Assembly (NCBI GenBank): GCA_002497765.1
Contig: DAET01000012.1
Span: 948 to 12,597, forward strand
DNA from: Euryarchaeota archaeon UBA486
GTDB lineage: Archaea > Thermoplasmatota > Poseidoniia > Poseidoniales > Poseidoniaceae
Direction: 5' to 3'
Length of the DNA: 11,650 bases
Both the position numbers and the translations under genes were made by a program. Shown here one piece after another: positions 1 to 6,760 of this stretch; positions within the stretch are counted from its first letter, which is position 1, and every line of letters begins with the position of its first letter. Under the pieces are notes generated by a model. That model did not search any database. It was not told the origin of the DNA and saw only the letters and a program-made list of their open reading frames with translations.

Positions 1-1011
1 GGCGACGAACATGGCGACGGATTCGAGTGGGCTGGCGTCTTTGAAATGGACGACAGCACGCACACGTGGTCCATGCAGAAGGTTGACGGCGACTACGCCG
101 ACCCAACGATGTGGCTCGTCTTGATTCCAACCGACACGCCGACCGAATCCACCATGCACGACCTTGAATCGGGTGTTGACGCCCTGGTTGATGCTGGTTG
201 TACGGTTGTCGAAGACGGTGAATCAATGTCTTCCATTGCCGCTGAAGGTTCGTGCTTTGAGTTGCACGTTGGTACAGGCGACGACTCAACGTACACCATC
301 GACACGGCCGGCATCACCGGCATGGCCATGTACGCTCAACACGTTCCTACCGAGTTTGAGCGAGACCAGCACTACCTGAAGGATTCTGCTGGCACTGACA
401 TCGAGCCTGTTGCACAGGAAGGTGCTGGTGCTCACGACCACGGCCACGGAAACGAAGAAATCGCCTTTGACCCCCACAGCTGGCTTGACCCTGTGGCCTT
501 CGCTGCTCAGGTTGAAGTGGTGTATGTCACCCTCAGCACGACCTTCCCTGACGGCGCCGAGACGTTCCGAGCCAACGCTGACGCCTACAAGGCACAACTC
601 TTGGCCCTTGACGAGGACTTCTCCTCCGCTCTCAGCGAAACAGGTACCTGCACGACCGACACCGTCGCAGCGAATCACAACGCCTACGCCTACATCTCAC
701 AGCGATACGGCGTGGAGTTCGTGACCCTTCACGGTCTTGACCCAGAAGGTGAACCTTCTCCTGAAACCGTCGCCGAGGTGCTCGAGCGCGTCGAAGAGGA
801 CGGCATCACGGCCATCTACGTCGAAGAATACTCGCCCAACGGTGCGCTTGACAGCCTGATCCAGCAAACGGTGTCCGACGACCTGCCAGACGGTCTTGCC
901 ATCCTGACGCTTTACACCATGGAAATGGCTCCAAGCGATGCGAGCGGTGATGACTACCTCTCGCTGATGAGCAAGAACCTTGAGAACCTCAAGACCGGCC
1001 TGGGCTGTTGA
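1..1011 (+). CDS. Zn/Mn ABC transporter substrate-binding protein (ZnuA/TroA family), 5'-truncated
   Basis: Extracytoplasmic receptor that would capture Zn2+ or Mn2+ and hand it to the permease encoded downstream. The frame is open from base 1, so the signal peptide and N-terminal lobe lie outside the window; an internal ATG at 46 is not the true start. Counting codons from base 1, the C-terminal lobe is clear: a His-rich loop (H145, H147, H149), the family motif DPHSWLDP with ligand H159, the NHNAYAY segment with ligand H226, and the IYVEEYSPNG segment typical of the family. The usual final acidic ligand (LD in most members) appears as LYTME around 304-308, so E308 may substitute. About 130 residues between the 5' edge and the His-rich loop, beginning FEWAGVFEMDD and including DGDYADP, are not part of the standard fold and look like an inserted domain. 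The protein ends in Cys. Family call is firm; metal identity is not. Confidence 0.88.
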   Translation, partial: GDEHGDGFEWAGVFEMDDSTHTWSMQKVDGDYADPTMWLVLIPTDTPTESTMHDLESGVDALVDAGCTVVEDGESMSSIAAEGSCFELHVGTGDDSTYTIDTAGITGMAMYAQHVPTEFERDQHYLKDSAGTDIEPVAQEGAGAHDHGHGNEEIAFDPHSWLDPVAFAAQVEVVYVTLSTTFPDGAETFRANADAYKAQLLALDEDFSSALSETGTCTTDTVAANHNAYAYISQRYGVEFVTLHGLDPEGEPSPETVAEVLERVEEDGITAIYVEEYSPNGALDSLIQQTVSDDLPDGLAILTLYTMEMAPSDASGDDYLSLMSKNLENLKTGLGC

Positions 1012-1047
1012 ACTACGGGATAACCGCTCGACTTGGGCACCAACGAA

Positions 1048-1069
1048 CGGGTTGAATCTAAAAAACCCG
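1048..1069 (+). promoter_or_regulatory. Small inverted repeat with A-tract upstream of the ABC ATPase gene
   Basis: In the 74-bp gap between the binding-protein and ATPase genes, CGGGTT (1048-1053) is repeated as AACCCG (1064-1069), giving a perfect 6-bp stem with a 10-base loop containing TCTAAAA. It could be a weak mRNA hairpin, an operator for a metal-dependent repressor, or a TATA-like promoter element, since the A-tract sits about 25 bases before the ATG at 1086. The + strand lacks a U-tract, so it does not look like an intrinsic terminator. Function is a guess. Confidence 0.25.
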
Positions 1070-1073
1070 AATC

Positions 1074-1079
1074 GGAGGG
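1074..1079 (+). promoter_or_regulatory. Ribosome binding site for the ABC ATPase gene
   Basis: GGAGGG six bases before the ATG at 1086, a near-ideal Shine-Dalgarno that fixes this start. Confidence 0.75.
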
Positions 1080-1085
1080 CTATCC

Positions 1086-1934
1086 ATGTCCGACCTCCCA
1101 GCACCACATCATGTGGATGCACCGTTTCTCAAGATTGAGAACATCACGGTCCGACGGAACAGGACAAACGTCCTCAAGGATGTGAATTTGACCATCCGCA
1201 GGGGCGAGTTTGTCGGCATGGTTGGCCCCAACGGTGGGGGAAAATCGACGCTTGTCCAAACGATCCTTGGACTGCTCAAGTGTCAGTCCGGTCGTGTATC
1301 CATTCTTGGCCAAGCACCACTGTCAAAGGGCGTGTTCGGGAAAGTAGCATGGGTCTCGCAGGCTGCTGCGCATCTTCCAAAAAACGTACGTCTCACCGTT
1401 CGTGAACTGGTGAGTTTGGGGCTCTTGAGCCACACCAATTGGTTTCTACCGGTCTTGTCATCCTCTCACAAGGTCTCAGAGGCCATTCAACTGGTAGGCC
1501 TTGAGGATTGCATCGACATGGACGTCAACCGCCTCTCAGGCGGACAGCGCCAACGTGCCATCATCGCCAAGGCCTTGGCGAGCGAAGCTGAGTTCCTGTT
1601 GTTGGATGAACCGTTGGTTGGAATGGACCGAGCCTCACGCAGCTCGCTCCTGAAACTCTTGGATGGTTTTTGTCACGATCAAAACAAGACGATTCTGATG
1701 ATCTCGCATGACGTTGCAGCCATGCGGCAAACGGCTCACCGCCTTGTTTACCTCGAGGAAACGATTCGATTTGACGGTCCTCCTCCCAATTTCCCGAGCC
1801 TTGAGGAACTCGCCTCTTTGCGCGGGATTGAGGACGTTCATGGGGGGCATCACTACGACCACGCTGCTGAACATTGCGGTGGAGGAGAGCACCCCAGCCC
1901 GCAGTCTGTTTGGCCAACGAAGGAGGAGGAATGA
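1086..1934 (+). CDS. Zn/Mn ABC transporter ATP-binding protein (ZnuC-like) with His-rich C-terminus
   Basis: Cytoplasmic ATPase driving the metal importer. The 282-residue protein has all the ABC hallmarks: Walker A GPNGGGKST at 47-55, a Q-loop in AWVSQAA, signature LSGGQRQRA, Walker B EFLLLDEP with catalytic Glu, D-loop, and the H-loop ISHD. The family assignment to metal-type ATPases rests on this sequence style plus its place between a ZnuA-like receptor and an ABC-3 permease. After the nucleotide-binding domain there is an unusual tail with six His and one Cys in 18 residues (H252, H255, H256, H259, H263, C264, H269), which could bind zinc and sense cytoplasmic metal. The stop overlaps the next gene's ATG by 4 bp (ATGA), implying translational coupling. 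Confidence 0.93.
   Translation: MSDLPAPHHVDAPFLKIENITVRRNRTNVLKDVNLTIRRGEFVGMVGPNGGGKSTLVQTILGLLKCQSGRVSILGQAPLSKGVFGKVAWVSQAAAHLPKNVRLTVRELVSLGLLSHTNWFLPVLSSSHKVSEAIQLVGLEDCIDMDVNRLSGGQRQRAIIAKALASEAEFLLLDEPLVGMDRASRSSLLKLLDGFCHDQNKTILMISHDVAAMRQTAHRLVYLEETIRFDGPPPNFPSLEELASLRGIEDVHGGHHYDHAAEHCGGGEHPSPQSVWPTKEEE
1921..1930 (+). promoter_or_regulatory. Ribosome binding site and coupling site for the ABC permease
   Basis: AGGAGGAGGA lies inside the last ATPase codons, directly before ATGATG. GGAGG at 1922-1926 is 4 bases from the first ATG (1931) and 7 from the second (1934). The ATG at 1931 overlaps the ATPase TGA (1932-1934). The longer upstream frame beginning at 1874 lacks such a site and would overlap the ATPase by about 60 bp, so it was not used. 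Confidence 0.8.
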
Positions 1935-2851
1935 TGGGCATCGGTGTTCGATTACTTGAAGTGGTTGCACCGCTCATGGAAACCATTGCACCGTACTTGC
2001 CGGGGGAAACGTTCCCGTTCTTCTTCACCATCGCGATGTTTCAACGTGCGTTGCTGGCGGCGTTCGTCATCACGATTGTCGCCGGCGTTCTGGGGTCGTT
2101 CCTCTTGATTCGAAACATGTCACTTATCGGTGACGGCATCGCTCACGTTTCGTTTGGTGGCGTGGCCGTGGCGCTTGTGATCGGGACGGCCTTCACGCTT
2201 GAAGTGGCGGCCGTCTTCGCTGTCGTTGCTGCCGTTCTCATTTTCGAACTTCAAGATCGTGGAATCCTCAACGGTGATACGGCCATTGCCATCATCATGA
2301 CCGGTACGCTCGCTCTTGGATTGGTCTTGCTTCGCCTTTACGGCGGGGGCATCACGCCCATGGTCGAGGGGTTCTTGTACGGCAATCTTCTGTTCATCGA
2401 CGACCAAAGTTTGGACTTTATCGTCACCATCGGGCTGGTTGCACTGTTCGCTTTGGTCGTGATGTACAAAGGGCTCCTCGCTGCAGCCGTGGACCCGGTG
2501 GCAGCTCGGGTTCAAGGCATACCCGTGAAGGCCATTGGACTCGCATTTTCTGTGCTCACGGCGCTTGTGGTGGTGAGCATGGTGAAAATTCTCGGCGCCT
2601 TGTTGGTGACGGCGCTCTTGGTCTCACCTGCGGCGACGGGGCAACAAATCGGCAAGAGTTTCCGCTCGTGTGTGCTGTGGTCGCTGTTGTTTGGTCTGCT
2701 TTCGGTGAGCCTCGGCATCTATTATTCGGCTGAACTTAGCACGGGTAGTGGAGCAATGATCGCCCTCGTCGCTGCCCTTGTCTTCGCAATTGTCACCATC
2801 GGCAAACTGTTTGTGAACGGGGTCCTCAACCCAGAGGAGAATTTCAACTGA
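1931..2851 (+). CDS. Zn/Mn ABC transporter permease (ZnuB / ABC-3 family)
   Basis: Integral membrane channel subunit of the metal importer, expected to work as a dimer with two ATPase copies. The 306-residue product is highly hydrophobic, with roughly eight or nine membrane segments. Family-typical stretches are visible: FLLIRNMSLIGDGIAHVSFGG near residues 50-75 (the RN-SLxGDxxxH motif of ABC-3 permeases), the central VKILGALLVTALLVSPAATG region, and the STGSGAMIAL segment near the end. Length is at the high end of, but within, the family range because of about 30 extra N-terminal residues before the first membrane helix. Start chosen at 1931 because of the 4-bp overlap with the ATPase and the strong AGGAGG; 1934 is an equally possible ATG. 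It is the last gene of the importer operon, with converging genes beyond. Confidence 0.92.
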   Translation: MMGIGVRLLEVVAPLMETIAPYLPGETFPFFFTIAMFQRALLAAFVITIVAGVLGSFLLIRNMSLIGDGIAHVSFGGVAVALVIGTAFTLEVAAVFAVVAAVLIFELQDRGILNGDTAIAIIMTGTLALGLVLLRLYGGGITPMVEGFLYGNLLFIDDQSLDFIVTIGLVALFALVVMYKGLLAAAVDPVAARVQGIPVKAIGLAFSVLTALVVVSMVKILGALLVTALLVSPAATGQQIGKSFRSCVLWSLLFGLLSVSLGIYYSAELSTGSGAMIALVAALVFAIVTIGKLFVNGVLNPEENFN

Positions 2852-2902
2852 CGCCTGAACCTCACCGGTTGTTGGCTGCAAACAAACAGCATGTTGCTGA
2901 AC

Positions 2903-3334
2903 TTAGCGCTTGAGCCAGTTGGTCAGGATTTCGAGGTGGTCGCCCGCCAGCGTCAACTCGCCGCTGAACACGGTCTCGATGGGCCAGAACTTGGCGTCGG
3001 CAGCGTCGTCGCCAGCCGTGGGTGTTTGGTCGTCGCTGACCTGAATCTCGTAGACGACGCTGACGATGTGCTTGCGAGGGTCTCGGGCCGGGTCGCCCAT
3101 CACCATCAGCAGGGTGGGCTCGGTGCCAACGAGGCCCGTCTCTTCTTCGAGTTCCCTCACCGATGCGTGGAGCGGGTCTTCACCCTGGTCAACAAAACCG
3201 CCGGGCAGGGCCCAAGCGCCCTGCATGGGCGGGTGTTTTCGCTGAATCAGCAGGACGGTGTCACCCCTCCGGACAGCGGCGTCAGCAGCCAGTGCAGGGT
3301 TGAGCCAGCCGTTGCATTCGTCGCAGGTCGCCAT
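2903..3334 (-). CDS. Nudix hydrolase with a short N-terminal CxxC segment
   Basis: Hydrolyses a nucleoside diphosphate linked to another moiety (ADP-ribose-type or oxidised nucleotide; substrate not predictable). The 143-residue protein has a complete Nudix box from G46 to L68: G46, E52, R60-E61-L62, E64-E65, G67, matching Gx5Ex7REUxEExGU. The N-terminus, ATCDECNGWLNPAL, carries one CxxC pair (C4, C7) followed by NP; it resembles half of the zinc ribbon seen in NudC-like and zinc-ribbon Nudix proteins, but a second pair is absent. I place the start at the ATG at 3334, which has GGTGAG four bases upstream and follows the uppS stop by one base. A GTG at 3343 in the same frame would add three residues and overlap uppS by 8 bp. 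Co-transcribed with and downstream of uppS. Confidence 0.9.
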   Translation of the reverse strand: MATCDECNGWLNPALAADAAVRRGDTVLLIQRKHPPMQGAWALPGGFVDQGEDPLHASVRELEEETGLVGTEPTLLMVMGDPARDPRKHIVSVVYEIQVSDDQTPTAGDDAADAKFWPIETVFSGELTLAGDHLEILTNWLKR

Positions 3335-3335
3335 A

Positions 3336-4115
3336 TTACTCACCGTAGCGGCGACCGCGTTCCTGGTAGGTTCGAATGGCCTTGAGCAGGTCTTTCTTGG
3401 CGAAGGAAGGCCAGAACACGTCCGTGAAGTAGAGCTCGGAATAGGCCATCTGCCACAGCAAGAAATTGGAGATGCGCTCTTCCCCGCTGGTGCGAATCAC
3501 GAGATCTGGGTCGGGCATGTCGGCGGTGTAGAGTCGCTTGGAAACGGCCTCTTGGTCGATGTCGTCCAGCGAGATGTCGCCCGCTGCGTAGTCCTTGGCG
3601 ATGGTCTGGATGGCGGTGATCATCTCTTCTCGGCTGCCGTATGCCAAGCAGACGGTGAACACGAAATCATCGTAGTCAGCGGTTTTGGATTCGGCGTAGT
3701 CGATGGCCTCGATGACCCGCTCCGGCAACAGTTCACGTCGTCCGATGATGTTCACGCGCACGTTGTTCTCGTGAATCCGCTCGTCGTCAGCGATGTCTCT
3801 GAGGCCCTCGACGTAGAGGTCAAACAGCACGTCGAGTTCGCCTTGCGGGCGGTTGAGGTTCTCGGTGGACAGGGCGTAGACGGTGAACCACGGAATCTTG
3901 AGTTCCAGCACCCAATCCAGCACCCGTTCGAGCTTTTCCTTGCCAATGCGGTGGCCCAGTCCGGTGGCGATGTTGCTGCGCCACGCAAAGCGTCGGTTGC
4001 CGTCCATGATGATGGCAAGGTGGTTCACCTGCAGCGGGTGCTCCCGGACTTCTCGCAGGAGTTTGGCTTCGACGGCTTGGCCGAGCACATCACCCATGCG
4101 TTCCGAGATGCCCAT
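3336..4115 (-). CDS. uppS: cis-prenyltransferase (undecaprenyl/polyprenyl diphosphate synthase, UppS family)
   Basis: Condenses isopentenyl diphosphate onto an allylic primer in cis configuration; in archaea the product is the dolichol-type lipid carrier used for glycosylation. The 259-residue protein contains the conserved regions: HLAIIMDGNRRFAW with catalytic D38, the GHRIGKEKL segment around 54-62, FTVYALSTENLNRP (Ser/Glu/Asn region), and RTSGEERISNFLLWQMAYSE from R208, whose Arg and Ser residues bind the diphosphate. Length fits the family. The frame stays open to 4190, but the added 25 residues are low-complexity and unlike the family; ATG 4115 has GGAGGG five bases upstream and was chosen. 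It is first in a two-gene unit with the Nudix gene. Substrate chain length cannot be read from the sequence. Confidence 0.95.
   Translation of the reverse strand: MGISERMGDVLGQAVEAKLLREVREHPLQVNHLAIIMDGNRRFAWRSNIATGLGHRIGKEKLERVLDWVLELKIPWFTVYALSTENLNRPQGELDVLFDLYVEGLRDIADDERIHENNVRVNIIGRRELLPERVIEAIDYAESKTADYDDFVFTVCLAYGSREEMITAIQTIAKDYAAGDISLDDIDQEAVSKRLYTADMPDPDLVIRTSGEERISNFLLWQMAYSELYFTDVFWPSFAKKDLLKAIRTYQERGRRYGE
3339..3344 (-). promoter_or_regulatory. Ribosome binding site for the Nudix gene
   Basis: GGTGAG on the minus strand, four bases before ATG at 3334 and overlapping the last codons of uppS. It supports ATG 3334 over GTG 3343 and suggests coupled translation of the two genes. 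Confidence 0.6.
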
Positions 4116-4120
4116 GCCTG

Positions 4121-4126
4121 CCCTCC
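4121..4126 (-). promoter_or_regulatory. Ribosome binding site for uppS
   Basis: GGAGGG on the minus strand, five bases from the ATG at 4115; this decides the start in preference to in-frame ATGs near 4190. Confidence 0.7.
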
Positions 4127-4206
4127 GCCCGGTTGTGGTTGCACCCGGTGTTTGATTGCTCCCATCGGAAATACAGGTCGATGGCATCATCTTTGAAGGG
4201 GGGGAC

Positions 4207-4214
4207 GGGGTGGG
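4207..4214 (+). promoter_or_regulatory. Ribosome binding site for the 431-residue protein gene
   Basis: GGGGTGGG six bases before ATG 4221. Confidence 0.5.
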
Positions 4215-4220
4215 AAACTC

Positions 4221-5516
4221 ATGGTGGATGACGTCTTTTGGGACATTCCCGTTCAGCCACCGTCTTCCACATCAACCAGGCAAGGCACCGAATCTTCGTC
4301 GTCTTCGGCAGATGCGCCTCCGCCGTGGTATCCCTCTGGCCTCCTTTCTGGAACACCGGACCCTTCCACGTTTGAACTCGGTCTGCGCACCCCGATGGGG
4401 AAGGTGTACGGGTGGGATTTCCGCGACGTCTTGAATCTGGAATGGTGGCAGACATTGACCGTGTCCTGGTGGGGTCACTGGCCAGAACGCGTCGATAAGG
4501 TACGGGTCGTGGCGCACACGGAGAACAAAATCGTCTTGGCGCTTGACAAGCGCTACATCGTTCACGTTTACCCGTTCCAAACTGGTTGGGATGTCTCTAC
4601 ACTGATCCGCTACGCGCCGTGGAAGACCATCCTTGAAGACGAACGTGTCCTGTTGCCGTTGGGTGGGCTACGAAACCAACACGGGGATCAAATGTGCATG
4701 TTTGACTACCATACGATGCACGCGCCCGAGGAGATTTCAGCGAACCTCCAAGACCAACTTCGCCTGCGCCAGTTGGGGCGCGACATCGGTAAAGTCCACG
4801 CCAGTTTCCAGCCGGAGACCACGCCCAACGCTGAATGGCGTTGGAACGCCCGACTCAAGGCCCTCGAGGGGGCGCTCAACACCACCACGCTCTGGCGTGC
4901 GCCCCACACCAAGCACGTTCAGGGGATTCCTCCTTTCCACCTCAGCCTCGACGGCCTGCTTTGGGATGAATACCATGTCACGCTCGTGCCACAACCTCGG
5001 CCGCTCACGGACACGTTGTTGTGCAAGGATGAGCGCATGCCCGCCGTAGCGACCATCGCCAATTTGGAGCAAGTCATTGCATTGCGCGGTGCGTTCAACG
5101 AGGATGCCAGTCGAGCGATGTTCCTCGCCTCGTGGGAGGGCAGTCTTCCGCCAGCGTGGGGGGCCCATACCCTCCGCACGCTCAAGGGAGGACTGTGGAT
5201 TTGGAGGTACGAAGCCATCCTCCATCAGTTGGCTCGGGCCCGTGCCTTCGGCCAAGCGAACGCTGAATCGATGTGCATGGATTGGCTCAATGATGTGTCT
5301 CGCATTCAAGCGAAGTTGGGCGTGCTGCGCATGACGTCGTTGGTGGCCAAAACCTCGCTCTTCTTGTTCATCTTCTGCGTGCTCTCGATTGGTTTTGCCG
5401 AATCGATGGAGGGGCCGTTCCAAGGCGGCACTCGGATTTTCCTGGCCAATGTGTTCTTGTTCACGGCCATTGGTTTCCACACCTACACGGACAACCATAT
5501 CCCAGAGCCGTACTGA
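4221..5516 (+). CDS. Membrane-anchored protein of unknown function; possible APH-type pseudokinase
   Basis: I do not recognise this 431-residue protein with certainty. Residues 1-45 are a Ser/Pro-rich, probably disordered leader. A soluble domain (about 50-365) is rich in Trp. Two hydrophobic helices follow, about 379-393 and 405-422, ending in a short tail. The soluble domain has a layout that recalls the aminoglycoside-phosphotransferase/choline-kinase fold: YIVHVYPF at 112-119 where kinases have a strand with the ATP-binding Lys (here H115), GRDIGKVHASF at 186-196 like the 'LG-LHA' helix, HLSLDGLLW at 240-248 where an HGDxxxxN catalytic loop would sit, and VTLVPQP from 253 where the metal-binding D would follow. 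Key catalytic residues are missing, so if the fold is right it is a pseudokinase. The fold assignment is inference. Start supported by GGGGTGGG upstream. Confidence 0.8.
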   Translation: MVDDVFWDIPVQPPSSTSTRQGTESSSSSADAPPPWYPSGLLSGTPDPSTFELGLRTPMGKVYGWDFRDVLNLEWWQTLTVSWWGHWPERVDKVRVVAHTENKIVLALDKRYIVHVYPFQTGWDVSTLIRYAPWKTILEDERVLLPLGGLRNQHGDQMCMFDYHTMHAPEEISANLQDQLRLRQLGRDIGKVHASFQPETTPNAEWRWNARLKALEGALNTTTLWRAPHTKHVQGIPPFHLSLDGLLWDEYHVTLVPQPRPLTDTLLCKDERMPAVATIANLEQVIALRGAFNEDASRAMFLASWEGSLPPAWGAHTLRTLKGGLWIWRYEAILHQLARARAFGQANAESMCMDWLNDVSRIQAKLGVLRMTSLVAKTSLFLFIFCVLSIGFAESMEGPFQGGTRIFLANVFLFTAIGFHTYTDNHIPEPY

Positions 5517-5517
5517 T

Positions 5518-6627
5518 TCAGCGCTGCTGTCGAACACGACCGTCGTAGAACTCGATGCCGAGGTCCTCGGCGATGTTCTTGATGTCAATGATGAGCTTGG
5601 CTCGTTCTTGGCGTTCTTCAACACCGCCTGACACGTCCCAGTAGAGGTTGAGGTCCACGTCCAGCGAGGTGGCTGATATCATGCTCACCTGGCAGAACGA
5701 CGCCTCTTCCTTGAGGGTCTTGGGATGTTCTTCGATGGCCTTGAGGACGCGCTGGCAGAAGGCGTCCACGGCCTCACCGTCGGCGTTGATGTCGAGGTGG
5801 AGTTGGGTTTGCCAGCGGCGCCAGCGTCGCTTGCCGACGTTTTCCACAGGCGTGTTGACGAGGTTGGCGTTGGGCATCGTGATGATGGTGTCGGCCGAGG
5901 TGCGAATCAGGGTGGTTCGCAGGTTGATTTCAATGACTTCCCCTTCGGCTGCTCCGACGATGATCCAGTCGCCGACCTTGAACGGGCGGTCGAGCAGCAC
6001 CGTGATGGCGCCGAAGAAATTGGAGATGGAATCCTTGGCAGCCAGCGCCAGGGCCAGACCGGAAATGCCCAACCCAGCGATGAGGGAGGTCAGGTCGAAG
6101 CCCATGGAGTCAGCCACAAACACGGCGCCGACGAAGATGATGGCAAAGCGCAGAACGCTTTGCAGCGCCGAGATGAGCGTCTTTTCCGTCCCGTCCAACT
6201 GGTCGTCGGTGTCGAACAGCATGACCACGTCGTGAACGATGTTAACGAGGCGAAAGGCCCAGACCACCACGGCGATGGCGACCACAAACTGGAGGATGCC
6301 CGGCAGGAAACTGACGGCGAGGTCTGGCATGAGAATGGGCGAGCCTGCTCGTTCCATGTCATCGATCATGACGCCCACGAGCACATAGGCCAGACCGACG
6401 CCTACTGCAGTGCCCAGCGCTTTGTCGGACTCTTGAACGGTCTTGCCCTTGATGGCTTCCGAGCGGATGATGGTGCCCAGGACGGTGGGTGCAAAGCGCA
6501 TCGTGAGCAAGCGCATGATGAAGATCATTACCAGGAGCCCGAGGACGGCCAACATCGTGTAGGTCGTGAAGCCGAGCACTTCGTTTCGCAGGGCTGAATC
6601 TGCAGCGGGGTTCCACAGGCCGTCCAT
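5518..6627 (-). CDS. Small-conductance mechanosensitive channel (MscS family)
   Basis: Opens under membrane tension to release solutes on osmotic down-shock. The 369-residue protein has hydrophobic helices at about 21-42, 70-88, 107-131 and 154-174, then the pore-lining helix from about 178 to 212, AGLGISGLALALAAKDSISN, whose Gly/Ala pattern is the family hallmark. RPFKVGDWI follows (214-222), then the beta domain with TTLIRTSADTIITMPN and the alpha/beta C-terminal cage. Four helices before and including the one preceding the pore, rather than two as in the E. coli MscS, put it with the longer members. ATG 6627 is the only good start: a TGA lies in frame 16 bases upstream. No Shine-Dalgarno precedes it, so a leaderless mRNA is possible. 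Its stop is one base from the stop of the convergent neighbour. Confidence 0.95.
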   Translation of the reverse strand: MDGLWNPAADSALRNEVLGFTTYTMLAVLGLLVMIFIMRLLTMRFAPTVLGTIIRSEAIKGKTVQESDKALGTAVGVGLAYVLVGVMIDDMERAGSPILMPDLAVSFLPGILQFVVAIAVVVWAFRLVNIVHDVVMLFDTDDQLDGTEKTLISALQSVLRFAIIFVGAVFVADSMGFDLTSLIAGLGISGLALALAAKDSISNFFGAITVLLDRPFKVGDWIIVGAAEGEVIEINLRTTLIRTSADTIITMPNANLVNTPVENVGKRRWRRWQTQLHLDINADGEAVDAFCQRVLKAIEEHPKTLKEEASFCQVSMISATSLDVDLNLYWDVSGGVEERQERAKLIIDIKNIAEDLGIEFYDGRVRQQR

Positions 6628-6760
6628 GGTGGGCCCAGCGGGTCATGAGGGTTGTTTTTTCCGCTTCGTTTACCGTGATTTTGACCTGTCTTCGTGAAGC
6701 ATTTTCTCCCGGACGGCACGAACGCTTGAAGAGGTGAAACGGGGTCGGCCAAACGATAGC
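6628..6760. promoter_or_regulatory. Divergent intergenic region between the mscS-type gene and the carboxypeptidase gene
   Basis: About 133 bp that must drive transcription both ways. On the minus strand an A-tract (GGAAAAAACAA, near 6650-6662) lies 25-33 bases before the channel's ATG, a plausible TATA-like element for a leaderless transcript. An AT-richer patch continues to about 6710. No Shine-Dalgarno is seen in front of either start, and no RNA gene or repeat of note. Confidence 0.4.

Larger units (their letters stand above)
4116..4220. promoter_or_regulatory. Divergent intergenic region between uppS and the 431-residue membrane protein gene
   Basis: This 105-bp stretch separates two genes reading outward and must hold both promoters. 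I see the two Shine-Dalgarno sites (4121-4126 minus; 4207-4214 plus) but no convincing TATA box, tRNA or small gene. Confidence 0.5.

Noticed and set aside
1874..1930. N-terminal extension of the permease from ATG 1874
   Set aside because: It would overlap the ATPase by about 60 bp and lacks a Shine-Dalgarno, while 1931 has an excellent one and a 4-bp stop-start overlap.
2887..2899. CAGCA-TGT-TGCTG hairpin in the 51-bp convergent gap between the permease and Nudix genes
   Set aside because: Only a 5-bp stem with no T-tract on either strand; too weak to call a terminator.
4116..4190. N-terminal extension of uppS to ATG 4190
   Set aside because: The extra 25 residues are low-complexity and atypical; ATG 4115 has GGAGGG at the right distance.
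3258..4196. A 312-codon + strand frame opposite uppS
   Set aside because: Antisense to a clear cis-prenyltransferase and running into the Nudix gene; no recognisable motif and no Shine-Dalgarno.
4737..5624. A 295-codon minus-strand frame opposite the 431-residue protein gene
   Set aside because: The + strand frame has a Shine-Dalgarno, sensible membrane helices and a composition like its neighbours; this one is Arg/Glu-rich with no structure and crosses into the MscS coding region.
5725..6597. A 290-codon + strand frame opposite the MscS-type gene
   Set aside because: Asp/His/Gly-rich translation without domains, fully antisense to a textbook channel gene; a codon-bias shadow.
6734..6760. 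GTG start for the carboxypeptidase
   Set aside because: It has no proper Shine-Dalgarno and lengthens the already long region before the signal-peptide core; possible, but less likely than ATG 6761.
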